Assembly (NCBI GenBank): GCA_015060115.1
Contig: SUZB01000006.1
Span: 33,345 to 97,344, forward strand
Source of the DNA: Rikenellaceae bacterium
GTDB taxonomy: Bacteria; Bacteroidota; Bacteroidia; Bacteroidales; Rikenellaceae
Direction of reading: 5' to 3'
Length of the DNA: 64,000 nt
Position 1 is the stretch's first letter; every line of letters starts with the position of its first letter. Under the pieces are notes generated by a model, which saw only the letters and a list, made by a program, of their open reading frames with translations, searched no databases and had not been told where the DNA came from. The translations under genes were made by a program, and so were the position numbers. This document shows positions 1-6,938 of the stretch, piece by piece.

Positions 1-30
1 GCTTGTAGGCAACTGATACTAAAAGACGAG

Positions 31-70
31 AACAACCGAGGTAAAATGAAATTGCCTCGGTTGTTTTTTG
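31..70 (+). terminator. Rho-independent terminator of a gene upstream of the window
   Basis: An 11-bp stem (AACAACCGAGG at 31-41 with CCTCGGTTGTT at 55-65) is followed by a T run on the plus strand. It probably ends a plus-strand transcript whose gene lies before position 1. Bases 1-30 show no recognisable gene. Confidence 0.8.
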
Positions 71-87
71 TCTAGTATCACACGACC

Positions 88-215
88 AATTTGCTGTCAA
101 AAGGGGTATAATTTGACGCCGATAAAGAAATTGCCCTGGATGGACAGTACTTGAAGTACATTCCATTCAGGGCAATGATTGAGGCGTCGAAGGATGCCCC
201 TTTTCACAGTAAATT
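88..215 (+). repeat. Structured intergenic element, copy 1 (E1)
   Basis: First of three look-alike elements. The outer stem pairs 88-106 (ending GGGG) with 197-215 (starting CCCC). A second stem TTGACGCC/GGCGTCGA pairs 113-120 with 183-190. A long central hairpin runs 130-176 (ATTGCCCTGG with a matching return arm). The three non-Watson-Crick closures at 93/210, 114/189 and 139/167 are G-U pairs if the plus strand is the RNA. The right arm overlaps the TAA stop of the minus-strand transporter at 214-216. It lacks the terminal T run of a simple terminator. Whether it acts as RNA, as a mobile repeat or as a 3' UTR structure is unknown. Confidence 0.75.
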
Positions 216-1899
216 ACAGAGCCATAAGCATTAACATCTGCGCCGTCAAAACTCGTAGGAACATTACGACGGGATAGACTGTTGCATAGCTTACAGCGGG
301 CATATCGTTACCCGATGACTGGCTTGCGAAGCCGAGTGCCGGGGGATCGGTCATACCACCCGAGATAACACCCATAAGAGTGTAGTAGTTGAGCTTGAAG
401 CGCAAGCGAGCAAGGAGCGTTACGAGGATAAGGGGAAGTACGGTGATGATAAGACCGTAACCAATCCACTTGTAACCGCCACCTACGATAGCATCAACAA
501 AGCCATCACCAGCACCGATACCTACAGCAGCGAGGAACATGGCAAGACCAATCTCGCGGAGCATAAGGTTAGCACTCAAAGTTGTGTATGTTACAAGGTG
601 GAAGTGAGGGCCAAAACGACCGAGGAGCAGTGCCACGATGAGGGGACCACCTGCAAGACCGAGTTTAACGGGCTGGGGGATATTCATCAAGGGCAGTGAA
701 CCGAGCAATACACCGAGTGCGATACCGATAAAGATAGGCAAGAGGTTGGGGTGGTCGAGCTTCTTGAGCGAGTTACCCAGCACCTTCTCGGCAGCAGCAA
801 CAGCCGCCTCAGGGCCTACAACCATCACCTTATCACCTACCTGAAGCTCCATACCCTGATAGGGGATAAGGTCTACACCGGCACGGTGTACACGGGTGAT
901 GTTGATACCATAGCGAGTACGGAGGCGGAGGTCCGAAAACTTCTTTCCGTTGATATCCTCGCGTGTAATAAGGATACGGCGCGACACAAGAGGTGTAGAC
1001 TGCATTGCGGTAGCACCCCACTCGTCTGCCGACATCTCGATGGGCTTACCGAAGAATGCGAGAATTGCCTCTGAGTCCTCCTCGGTACAAATAACGCGAA
1101 GACGGTCGCCAGTTGTAAGCACGGTATTGCCATCTGCCATAACAATCTCGCCGTTGGCGTGCATAACACGCGACACAACAAACTGACGATTGATAAGCAT
1201 GTGGGCAATAGCGATAGTCTTACCCGAAAGCATCTCGTTGTTGAACTCCACGGTGTAGCGGTGAGGGAGGTTTGCAACATTGTTCATCGCTGCCAAGCCC
1301 TCGTCCTCCTTCTTATAATCGACACGCAACACAAATCGCATAAATATCATAGTAAGGATGATACCCACAACACCCAAGGGATATGCCACAGCATAACCAA
1401 GCGAGATGGTGGGGTCCTCAATACCTGTCGAATCAACATAGGCCTGCTGAGCAGCACCAAGACCGGGGGTATTGGTAACAGCACCCGACATTACACCTAC
1501 CATAGTGGGCAGGGGCTCGCCTGTGATAAGGTGGATAACATAGGTTGTTACGCCACCAAGGAGCACGATGAGCGAAGCAAGACCGATAAGCTTCAAACCA
1601 CCACTCTTGAGTGATGAGAAGAAGCCGGGGCCAACCTGCAAACCGATTGAGAATACGAAGAGAATAAGACCAAACTCCTTGATGAAGTGGAGCACTTCGG
1701 GGTCGCACTTAAGGCCAAAGTGGCCAAGGGCAATACCTGCAAAGAGAATCCAAGTCATACCAAATGAGATACCCTTGATCTTAATTCTGCTGAGCATGAT
1801 ACCTATGGCAATAACAATTGCCAAGAGGAATACCGTGTGGGCGATTGAGTAATGCGCGGGATTACCAACTACCACATCGTGAAGCCAACTGAAATTCAT
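214..1899 (-). CDS. AspT/YidE/YbjL-family membrane transporter with RCK_C domains
   Basis: 561-residue inner-membrane protein with the family's duplicated layout: a hydrophobic domain (about residues 1-190), two soluble RCK_C/TrkA-C-like segments (about 200-380), then a second hydrophobic domain (about 390-561). Each membrane half carries the conserved motif form, SGAVTNTPGLG in the first and SGGMTDPPALG in the second. Characterised relatives include the aspartate:alanine exchanger AspT; most family members, including YidE, have no proven substrate, so no substrate is assigned. The length is normal. A -7 box TACCTTTG lies 40 bases upstream. The stop codon sits inside element E1. No partner gene is adjacent, so it is probably monocistronic. 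Confidence 0.88.
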   Translation of the reverse strand: MNFSWLHDVVVGNPAHYSIAHTVFLLAIVIAIGIMLSRIKIKGISFGMTWILFAGIALGHFGLKCDPEVLHFIKEFGLILFVFSIGLQVGPGFFSSLKSGGLKLIGLASLIVLLGGVTTYVIHLITGEPLPTMVGVMSGAVTNTPGLGAAQQAYVDSTGIEDPTISLGYAVAYPLGVVGIILTMIFMRFVLRVDYKKEDEGLAAMNNVANLPHRYTVEFNNEMLSGKTIAIAHMLINRQFVVSRVMHANGEIVMADGNTVLTTGDRLRVICTEEDSEAILAFFGKPIEMSADEWGATAMQSTPLVSRRILITREDINGKKFSDLRLRTRYGINITRVHRAGVDLIPYQGMELQVGDKVMVVGPEAAVAAAEKVLGNSLKKLDHPNLLPIFIGIALGVLLGSLPLMNIPQPVKLGLAGGPLIVALLLGRFGPHFHLVTYTTLSANLMLREIGLAMFLAAVGIGAGDGFVDAIVGGGYKWIGYGLIITVLPLILVTLLARLRFKLNYYTLMGVISGGMTDPPALGFASQSSGNDMPAVSYATVYPVVMFLRVLTAQMLMLMAL

Positions 1900-1939
1900 T
1901 TATTTATTATTTTTGGATTAGAAATCATCTATTCGGCCA

Positions 1940-1947
1940 CAAAGGTA
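1940..1947 (-). promoter_or_regulatory. Bacteroidetes -7 box for the AspT-like transporter
   Basis: TACCTTTG on the minus strand fits the TAnnTTTG consensus and gives a leader of about 35 bases. The -33 region is T-rich rather than an exact TTTG. Confidence 0.5.
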
Positions 1948-2001
1948 GTCCTTTATTCCATATAAAAAAATTATTTGGGGGTTATTTGAGTGTAATTAGT
2001 A

Positions 2002-2121
2002 ATAATGAGAGTGCAAACAAACATCGCAGGCAGTAATTTCGTGTTAGAAGGGGTTAGGCTTGGACTCGATAATGAGAGTGCAAACAAACATCGCAAGCAG
2101 TAATTTCGTGTCAGAAGGGGT
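2002..2121 (+). repeat. 53-bp direct repeat, including a partial copy of the E2 left arm
   Basis: Bases 2002-2054 and 2069-2121 are the same 53-bp sequence with two differences (G/A and T/C). Each copy holds about 33 bp beginning ATAATGAGAGTGCAAAC and then the left outer arm of element E2. Only the second copy continues into a full element. The rest of the 1900-2215 gap holds only the transporter promoter and E2; no ORF or other RNA gene is seen. Confidence 0.85.
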
Positions 2122-2227
2122 GAGATGTGGTGCCAAATGAAAACTCCTCGGATGGGTCATACTTGAGGTATTACCCATTCGGGGAGTTAAGTTTGGTGCC
2201 GCAGATTGCCCCTTATCACACGAAATT
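2102..2227 (+). repeat. Structured intergenic element, copy 2 (E2)
   Basis: Same architecture as E1 and E3. The outer stem pairs 2102-2120 with 2209-2227, with two mismatches near the GGGG/CCCC end. The internal loop carries ATGTGG on the left and CGCAGATTG on the right. The second stem pairs 2129-2137 with 2192-2200. The central hairpin runs 2142-2188. Seven pairs (2128/2201, 2131/2198, 2132/2197, 2138/2191, 2148/2182, 2151/2179, 2163/2167) are G-U on the plus strand. The right arm covers the last codons and the TGA stop (2216-2218) of the RSH gene, so sequence here is under both coding and folding constraint. Confidence 0.8.
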
Positions 2228-4099
2228 TAGGCGTGTTACTTCGTCTATACCGTCTATTCGCCCAATACTCTCCATAGCCTGCTGGAGTTCACCCAACGAG
2301 TGAACCGAAAAATCAATGGTACATATCGCTATGCGGTCAATATTCTCTGTTGATAGTCCCTGCATTGTCAGGTGGAGCTTGTCGGTGATGCAGTCGATAA
2401 GGTCGCTCATAAGGTGGTAACGGTCGATACCTGTGATGCGGATACGCACAGGGTAGAGGAACTGCTCGTTCTCCTCAAAGCTTACCGACACGATAGAGTC
2501 GCCGTGCTGTGATGCCTGACGAATAGCCATCGGGCAGTCGCGCTTATGCAGTGTGATGTTGCCATCGTGTTCGCGGAAGCCTACAACCTCATCACCGGGC
2601 AGCGGGTGGCACTTATCGCAACGGCCATACTCCAAGCGGGGAAGATTTGCGAAGTAGCCACGCAAGTAGCGCTTTGCACGATAGGTAGATACAGACTCCA
2701 TCCACTCCTCAACAGGCTTAGCATCGGGAGCTGTGCCGATCTCTACGCAGTCGCCACGGCGAAGAATAGTACGGAGTGATGATAGCTTGCCGTTGATTCG
2801 GGCATATACCGCCTTTTCGCCCACTTTTGAGTGAATCTCAAAGGCAAAGTCGAGAGCCGAAGCACCCTTAGGCAGAATCACACCACGACCCTTGGGCGTG
2901 AAGACCATAATATCGTCATTGTAGAACGAAGATGTTACGCCGTCCATAAACTCCATATCGTGGCTGTCATCGGCGACATCCTGCAAAATAGCCTTAAACT
3001 TCTCCAACCACGCCTTGACATTGTCGTCGGTAAACTCGGCAGCACAGCCGAGGCGTGAGTTACGCACCATACGCTCCGACGAGATATGTATCTCCTCCCA
3101 AATGCCCTGCTCACTAAGGAGCTTTACATGGAAGCTCTGGTAGCCATTCTCCTTGGGAGCATCGATATAGTTCGACACACTACCCGGGCGCTCCTTGAAC
3201 GAGTCGGTGAGAGCAGAGTAGATGCGAAGGCTCATATCCTTCTCGGAATAAGCATCGCTATTGGGGAAGATGATACGGATATAGTGCTTGCCATCGGTAT
3301 GCTTAAGGTCGCTGCAGCGTGCCTGCATCTTACGCCAGATGCTATATGGCTTACGATAGCGTATCTCGGTGCGAGCCTCGATATTAGCGTTGGCCAAAAT
3401 CTCGGCAATCTTGGCTGTGAAGCGCTCTAAGCGGGGGCGGTCTGCCGTGCGCTCCTCGGCGAGCATACCCTCCACCAACGCATATTCGCGAGGACAGCGA
3501 TAGCGGAACGAGAGGTTCTCAAGCTCGGTCTTGATATGGTAGAGGCCGAGGCGGTTAGCAAGGGGTGCATAGAAGTAGTCGGTCTCACCGGCAATCTTCA
3601 TCTGCTTGTCGGCACGCATACTACTCAGCGTACGCATATTGTGCAAGCGGTCGGCAAGTTTGATAAGAAGCGCTCGGATATCGTAGTGCACCGACTCAAG
3701 AATTTGGCGATAGTTATCCACCTGCTTCGAGTGCTCGTAGCTATCCTTCTTGCGCTTGGTAACGGTATCGACCAAGAATGCTACATCGTCGCCAAAGCGT
3801 GAGCGAATATCCTCTACGGTGTAGTCGGTATCTTCCACCACATCGTGAAGGAATGCCGATATGATGGGGTTATCGTCAAGCTCCAGCTCCTCGGCAACGA
3901 TGGTAGCTACGGCTATGGGGTGCATAATGAAGGGCTCGCCACTCTTGCGCTTCTGCTCACGGTGAGCCTCGGCAGCAAGCTCATAGGCTGATCTCATACG
4001 CTTAATTTCATCGGCTGAGGCACGCTGTGCTAAATGGCGAAACAGGTCGTCGATGCTCTTCTCGATGCGGAGTGTGTAGGTATCGCTCATAACTCTCAT
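2216..4099 (-). CDS. RSH-family (p)ppGpp enzyme, hydrolase intact, synthetase degenerate
   Basis: 627-residue cytosolic stringent-response enzyme. HD hydrolase domain: His60, His85-Asp86, the EDT motif near 89-91 and Asp150 in LADRLHN are all present, so ppGpp hydrolysis is expected. The synthetase domain (about 240-355) keeps YSIWRKM, PKENGYQSFH and the glutamate of EIHI, but the usual aspartate five residues before IRIIF is replaced (the segment reads DGKHYIRIIF), and EIQIRT reads EIHISS. A TGS domain (about 393-455) and a C-terminal ACT domain follow. It is somewhat shorter than typical Rel (700-plus residues). Best reading: a SpoT-like hydrolase with weak or lost synthetase. Start at 4099 or, three codons later, at 4090. 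The last codons lie in element E2. Confidence 0.85.
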   Translation of the reverse strand: MRVMSDTYTLRIEKSIDDLFRHLAQRASADEIKRMRSAYELAAEAHREQKRKSGEPFIMHPIAVATIVAEELELDDNPIISAFLHDVVEDTDYTVEDIRSRFGDDVAFLVDTVTKRKKDSYEHSKQVDNYRQILESVHYDIRALLIKLADRLHNMRTLSSMRADKQMKIAGETDYFYAPLANRLGLYHIKTELENLSFRYRCPREYALVEGMLAEERTADRPRLERFTAKIAEILANANIEARTEIRYRKPYSIWRKMQARCSDLKHTDGKHYIRIIFPNSDAYSEKDMSLRIYSALTDSFKERPGSVSNYIDAPKENGYQSFHVKLLSEQGIWEEIHISSERMVRNSRLGCAAEFTDDNVKAWLEKFKAILQDVADDSHDMEFMDGVTSSFYNDDIMVFTPKGRGVILPKGASALDFAFEIHSKVGEKAVYARINGKLSSLRTILRRGDCVEIGTAPDAKPVEEWMESVSTYRAKRYLRGYFANLPRLEYGRCDKCHPLPGDEVVGFREHDGNITLHKRDCPMAIRQASQHGDSIVSVSFEENEQFLYPVRIRITGIDRYHLMSDLIDCITDKLHLTMQGLSTENIDRIAICTIDFSVHSLGELQQAMESIGRIDGIDEVTRLNFV

Positions 4100-4140
4100 T
4101 TTTGTTCTTTTTCCGAAATATCGGCAAAAGATTATATTTG

Positions 4141-4148
4141 CAAATGTA
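4141..4148 (-). promoter_or_regulatory. -7 box for the RSH gene
   Basis: TACATTTG on the minus strand, about 41 bases upstream of the RSH start, matches TAnnTTTG. No exact -33 TTTG is seen. Confidence 0.45.
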
Positions 4149-4266
4149 CAAAAAATATCGTGTCGTTATCCCACGAAACGGCGAAAATATCTATCAAAAC
4201 GAGCATTTAGTACCACTCAAAGAATAAAAATGTAGCGCCGATGTCTTTTTTTCACAAAAAATATCT

Positions 4267-4274
4267 TAATTTTG
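4267..4274 (+). promoter_or_regulatory. -7 box for the lipoprotein-threonine aldolase pair
   Basis: TAATTTTG with a T-rich -33 region upstream. It puts the transcript start close to 4280, so the ATG at 4282 would be at the transcript start while the ATG at 4306 has a short leader. This favours the 4306 start. Confidence 0.5.
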
Positions 4275-4305
4275 CACCTATATGGTTAATAGAATAGTTT
4301 ACAAT

Positions 4306-5193
4306 ATGAAAGATTTTTTACGCATTTTAGTAATTGCGGCAATGGCAATGGCTGTTGCTTGCCAGACTGACACTCCCGTTCCAACACCTGAGCCAGAGCC
4401 TGGCCCCGGACCGGAGCCTACGCCAGAGTTTACGCTCAATGTTGAGGTTACGGACATCACGGCATACGATGCCAAGCTAAGGATTACACCTTCGAACGAT
4501 GAAGATGAGTATGCTTGTGTGCTCATCTCTGCCGACCAACAGCCGGCAGATGTTGACGACTATGAGCAGATGCAGATTATCATTGCTCAGTTTATGCCTG
4601 CAGTATTTACCGGTCCTAGCACGCATGCACTTACCCCTCTTATGCCCGAGACGGAGTATGTTGTGTTGGCCTTTGGTATCGACACCGCCACCAACCTCCC
4701 CACTACCGACCTCTATGAGGTGCGCTTCACATCAGGCAAAGCAACTGAGGGCAAGGTCGAAATTACATCAATCGAGCTTATCAAGTTGTTCGATGCCGAG
4801 GCCATTATTGCAATCGACAGAAGCTATAGACAAAAATTAGGCGATTGCGAGTGTATCGGTATTGTCGAGGCTAAGACCAATACACCCTGCACAAATCTCT
4901 ACTTCTGGTGGTACGAGACTTGGATGAAGGTGGAGTATACCAACGCGGCCTTCTTGGAGGATTTGTTGATGTATGACCCTGCCAACAATCCCGAAATTAT
5001 GGATATGTATTATAGCTTAGGTGATGATGACACCTTCTTCTTTGCAGGTATTGCCGAGGACGACAAGGGTAATCTCAGCGAGATATTCTACGGCGAAGAC
5101 TTCCTACTTTCAACCGATATGGTAAGCCCAGCGGAGGAGTTCTTCGATATGATTAAGGGGGCATCGCCCAGCACATTTATCATTGCACGATAG
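4306..5193 (+). CDS. Predicted surface lipoprotein with fibronectin-III-like domain
   Basis: I do not recognise a named family. From the ATG at 4306 the protein has 295 residues: an N-terminal lipoprotein signal ending in the lipobox-like AVAC, then a linker of alternating Pro, Glu and Gly (PVPTPEPEPGPGPEPTPEF) that would hold the domain off the membrane. Next comes a beta-rich domain of about 90 residues (LNVEVTDITAYDAKLRITP to YVVLAFG) resembling the Fn3-like domains of Bacteroidetes lipoproteins. The C-terminal half is of unknown fold. An in-frame ATG at 4282 is less likely because it lies at the predicted transcript start and spoils the signal peptide. The stop is 2 bases before the aldolase ATG, so the two are co-transcribed. 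Confidence 0.75.
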   Translation: MKDFLRILVIAAMAMAVACQTDTPVPTPEPEPGPGPEPTPEFTLNVEVTDITAYDAKLRITPSNDEDEYACVLISADQQPADVDDYEQMQIIIAQFMPAVFTGPSTHALTPLMPETEYVVLAFGIDTATNLPTTDLYEVRFTSGKATEGKVEITSIELIKLFDAEAIIAIDRSYRQKLGDCECIGIVEAKTNTPCTNLYFWWYETWMKVEYTNAAFLEDLLMYDPANNPEIMDMYYSLGDDDTFFFAGIAEDDKGNLSEIFYGEDFLLSTDMVSPAEEFFDMIKGASPSTFIIAR

Positions 5194-5195
5194 AG

Positions 5196-6224
5196 ATGAT
5201 ACACTTCGACTCGGACTATATGGCGGGTGCTCACCCCGAAATTTTGGAGGCACTTGTTCGCACTAACTTAGAGCATACTGCGGGCTATGGCAACGACCCC
5301 TACACTGAGGAGGCAAAGGCTCTAATCCGCAAGGCTGTGGGCGTAGAGGATGCTCAAGTATTCTTCTTGGTAGGCGGTACGCAGACCAACGCTACGGTTA
5401 TCGATGGCATCTTGGCACGCCATGAAGGTGTAGTGGCTGCTGATAGCGGACATATCGCCGTTCACGAGTCAGGAGCTATCGAGGCATCGGGACACAAGGT
5501 GCTCACTCTACCCCACCACGAAGGGAAACTCCGAGCAGAGGAGGTAGAGCGTTATATCGAAGATTTTTACGCCGACGAGACCTATCCCCATATGGTTGCA
5601 CCCGGTATGGTCTATATCTCGCAGCCTACCGAATATGGTACAATCTACTCTTTGGCCGAACTTGAGGCTTTGGGTGCGGTATGCCGAAAGCACGCTATAC
5701 CTTTATACATAGATGGTGCACGCTTAGGCTACGGATTAAAGGCCGAGGGCGTAGATTTCACACTTAGAGATATTGCCCGCATTGCCGATGTTTTCTATAT
5801 TGGTGGCACTAAGGTGGGTGCACTCTTTGGCGAGGCGGTGGTTGTTACCAATCCTAAGCTCCTGCGCAACCTCTTTCCGTTAGTTAAGCAACACGGCGCA
5901 CTCCTTGCCAAGGGGCGCTTGCTCGGCTTGCAGTTTGGCGTATTGTTCCGCGATGGGCTCTATGAGCGCATTGGCGAAAAGGCCGTAGAGCACGCCATAA
6001 CCATTCGTGAGAGCTTCCGCAAGGCGGGCTACGAAGTGGTTATTGAGTCGCCTACCAATCAGCAGTTTGTGCGTCTACCCAATGAGGTAATTGACCGTCT
6101 ACGCCAAGATATGTCGTTTGACTATTGGGGTTCGCGTGGTGCGAAAGATAGCATTGTGCGCTTTGTTACAAGTTGGGCAACAACTGACGATGACATCGCA
6201 CGACTTAAAGAGTTAGTTGGATAG
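5196..6224 (+). CDS. ltaE: Low-specificity L-threonine aldolase
   Basis: 342-residue PLP enzyme of fold type I that splits L-threonine or allo-threonine to glycine and acetaldehyde in the cytosol. Visible features: GGTQTNATV near residue 60, the cofactor-contacting SGHIAVHESGA (about 84-94), the aspartate and arginine of YIDGARLGYG (about 171-180), and the Schiff-base lysine in YIGGTKVGALF (Lys206). Length is normal for the family. It follows the lipoprotein gene by 2 bases and is followed by a 7-bp-period repeat and a bidirectional terminator, so the operon ends here. Confidence 0.92.
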   Translation: MIHFDSDYMAGAHPEILEALVRTNLEHTAGYGNDPYTEEAKALIRKAVGVEDAQVFFLVGGTQTNATVIDGILARHEGVVAADSGHIAVHESGAIEASGHKVLTLPHHEGKLRAEEVERYIEDFYADETYPHMVAPGMVYISQPTEYGTIYSLAELEALGAVCRKHAIPLYIDGARLGYGLKAEGVDFTLRDIARIADVFYIGGTKVGALFGEAVVVTNPKLLRNLFPLVKQHGALLAKGRLLGLQFGVLFRDGLYERIGEKAVEHAITIRESFRKAGYEVVIESPTNQQFVRLPNEVIDRLRQDMSFDYWGSRGAKDSIVRFVTSWATTDDDIARLKELVG

Positions 6225-6232
6225 TCCGCTCT

Positions 6233-6266
6233 CTAACAACTAAAAACTAATAACTAACAACTAAAA
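6233..6266 (+). repeat. Heptamer repeat H1 (ACTAAxA units)
   Basis: A 7-bp-period array: CTAACA, ACTAAAA, ACTAATA, ACTAACA, ACTAAAA. Similar arrays occur at 8188, 32931, 51799, 51844 and 58190, all intergenic and most of them next to a terminator. Confidence 0.8.
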
Positions 6267-6308
6267 AAAGAGTATGTGAACCGTAAAAGTTTCACATACT
6301 CTTTTTTT
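6263..6308. terminator. Bidirectional terminator between ltaE and the nitroreductase
   Basis: An A-run plus GAGTATGTGAA (6263-6280) pairs perfectly with TTCACATACTC plus a T-run (6291-6308). It serves the converging ltaE (+) and nitroreductase (-) transcripts. Confidence 0.9.
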
Positions 6309-6313
6309 GTACC

Positions 6314-6847
6314 TTACTCCACGAACAACAATCGCTCGGGACCCTCGTAGTCGGGCAGAGGCTTGGGTGTATAGTCGGCATAGCCGATTGATATTACGCA
6401 CCACACACGATAGCCCTCAGGTATCTCAGGCAATAACTCCTTAACATAATCCTCGCTACGCTTGCTTGTCGGGTCATCTTTTAGCGTTAGGTAGTCGCCA
6501 ACATGCACCCAGCACGATGCTAAGCCCTCATTAACCAATGCCAACTGCAACACAGTAGCCATTATCGAGGCGTTGGTCTGCCACATAGGACTTGCCTCCT
6601 CATCGCCAAGAACGACGATAGCAGCACCTGCCTCCTCCAAAAGGCTTGAACCCCAGTCGCGTAGCGCACCGAGGGCATGAACACGCTTAAGGTCAGTTAC
6701 GGCCATAAGGCGTGTTGAGCGAGTATTCTTTGACGAGGGGGCCTTCAACGCCAGCTCCATTGCCGAGCGAAGGCGCTCAACCTCAACAGGTTTACCTGTA
6801 TAGCGACGAGTAGAACGGCGCTTCGATACAACTTCTTTGAAATCCAT
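6314..6847 (-). CDS. Nitroreductase family protein
   Basis: 177-residue FMN-dependent oxidoreductase of the compact nitroreductase fold, expected to work as a cytosolic dimer reducing nitro compounds, quinones or flavins with NAD(P)H; the physiological substrate is not readable. Visible: the N-terminal phosphate-binding arginines (KRRSTRRYTGKPV, residues 9-21), the APSSKNTRS segment near 36-44, and the C-terminal-half ASCWVHVGD and ISIGYADYTPKP signatures. Length is normal for the short subfamily. It stands alone, with its own promoter (TATTTTTG at 6885-6892) and a shared terminator. Confidence 0.88.
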   Translation of the reverse strand: MDFKEVVSKRRSTRRYTGKPVEVERLRSAMELALKAPSSKNTRSTRLMAVTDLKRVHALGALRDWGSSLLEEAGAAIVVLGDEEASPMWQTNASIMATVLQLALVNEGLASCWVHVGDYLTLKDDPTSKRSEDYVKELLPEIPEGYRVWCVISIGYADYTPKPLPDYEGPERLLFVE

Positions 6848-6884
6848 AATTATCGTTATTTTAATTATTTACACAATATCTTTG

Positions 6885-6892
6885 CAAAAATA
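6885..6892 (-). promoter_or_regulatory. -7 box for the nitroreductase gene
   Basis: TATTTTTG on the minus strand, 37 bases upstream of the ATG. It lies in a divergent promoter region shared with the leucine-rich-repeat gene. Confidence 0.45.
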
Positions 6893-6905
6893 GTGATTTT
6901 TTTCG

Positions 6906-6913
6906 TATATTTG
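6906..6913 (+). promoter_or_regulatory. -7 box for the leucine-rich-repeat lipoprotein
   Basis: TATATTTG fits TAnnTTTG, with 25 bases to the ATG at 6939. Another TATCTTTG lies at 6877-6884 on the same strand. Confidence 0.5.
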
Positions 6914-6938
6914 CACTGCTAAAATAATAATTTGGATT

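Noticed and set aside
88..215. E elements as plain Rho-independent terminators
   Set aside because: They are about 130 bases with conserved internal loops and multiple stems, lack a T run after the outer stem, and have the wrong strand bias in their G-U pairs.
6233..6266. CRISPR array
   Set aside because: The repeated units are 7 bp with no spacers, and no cas genes are in the window.
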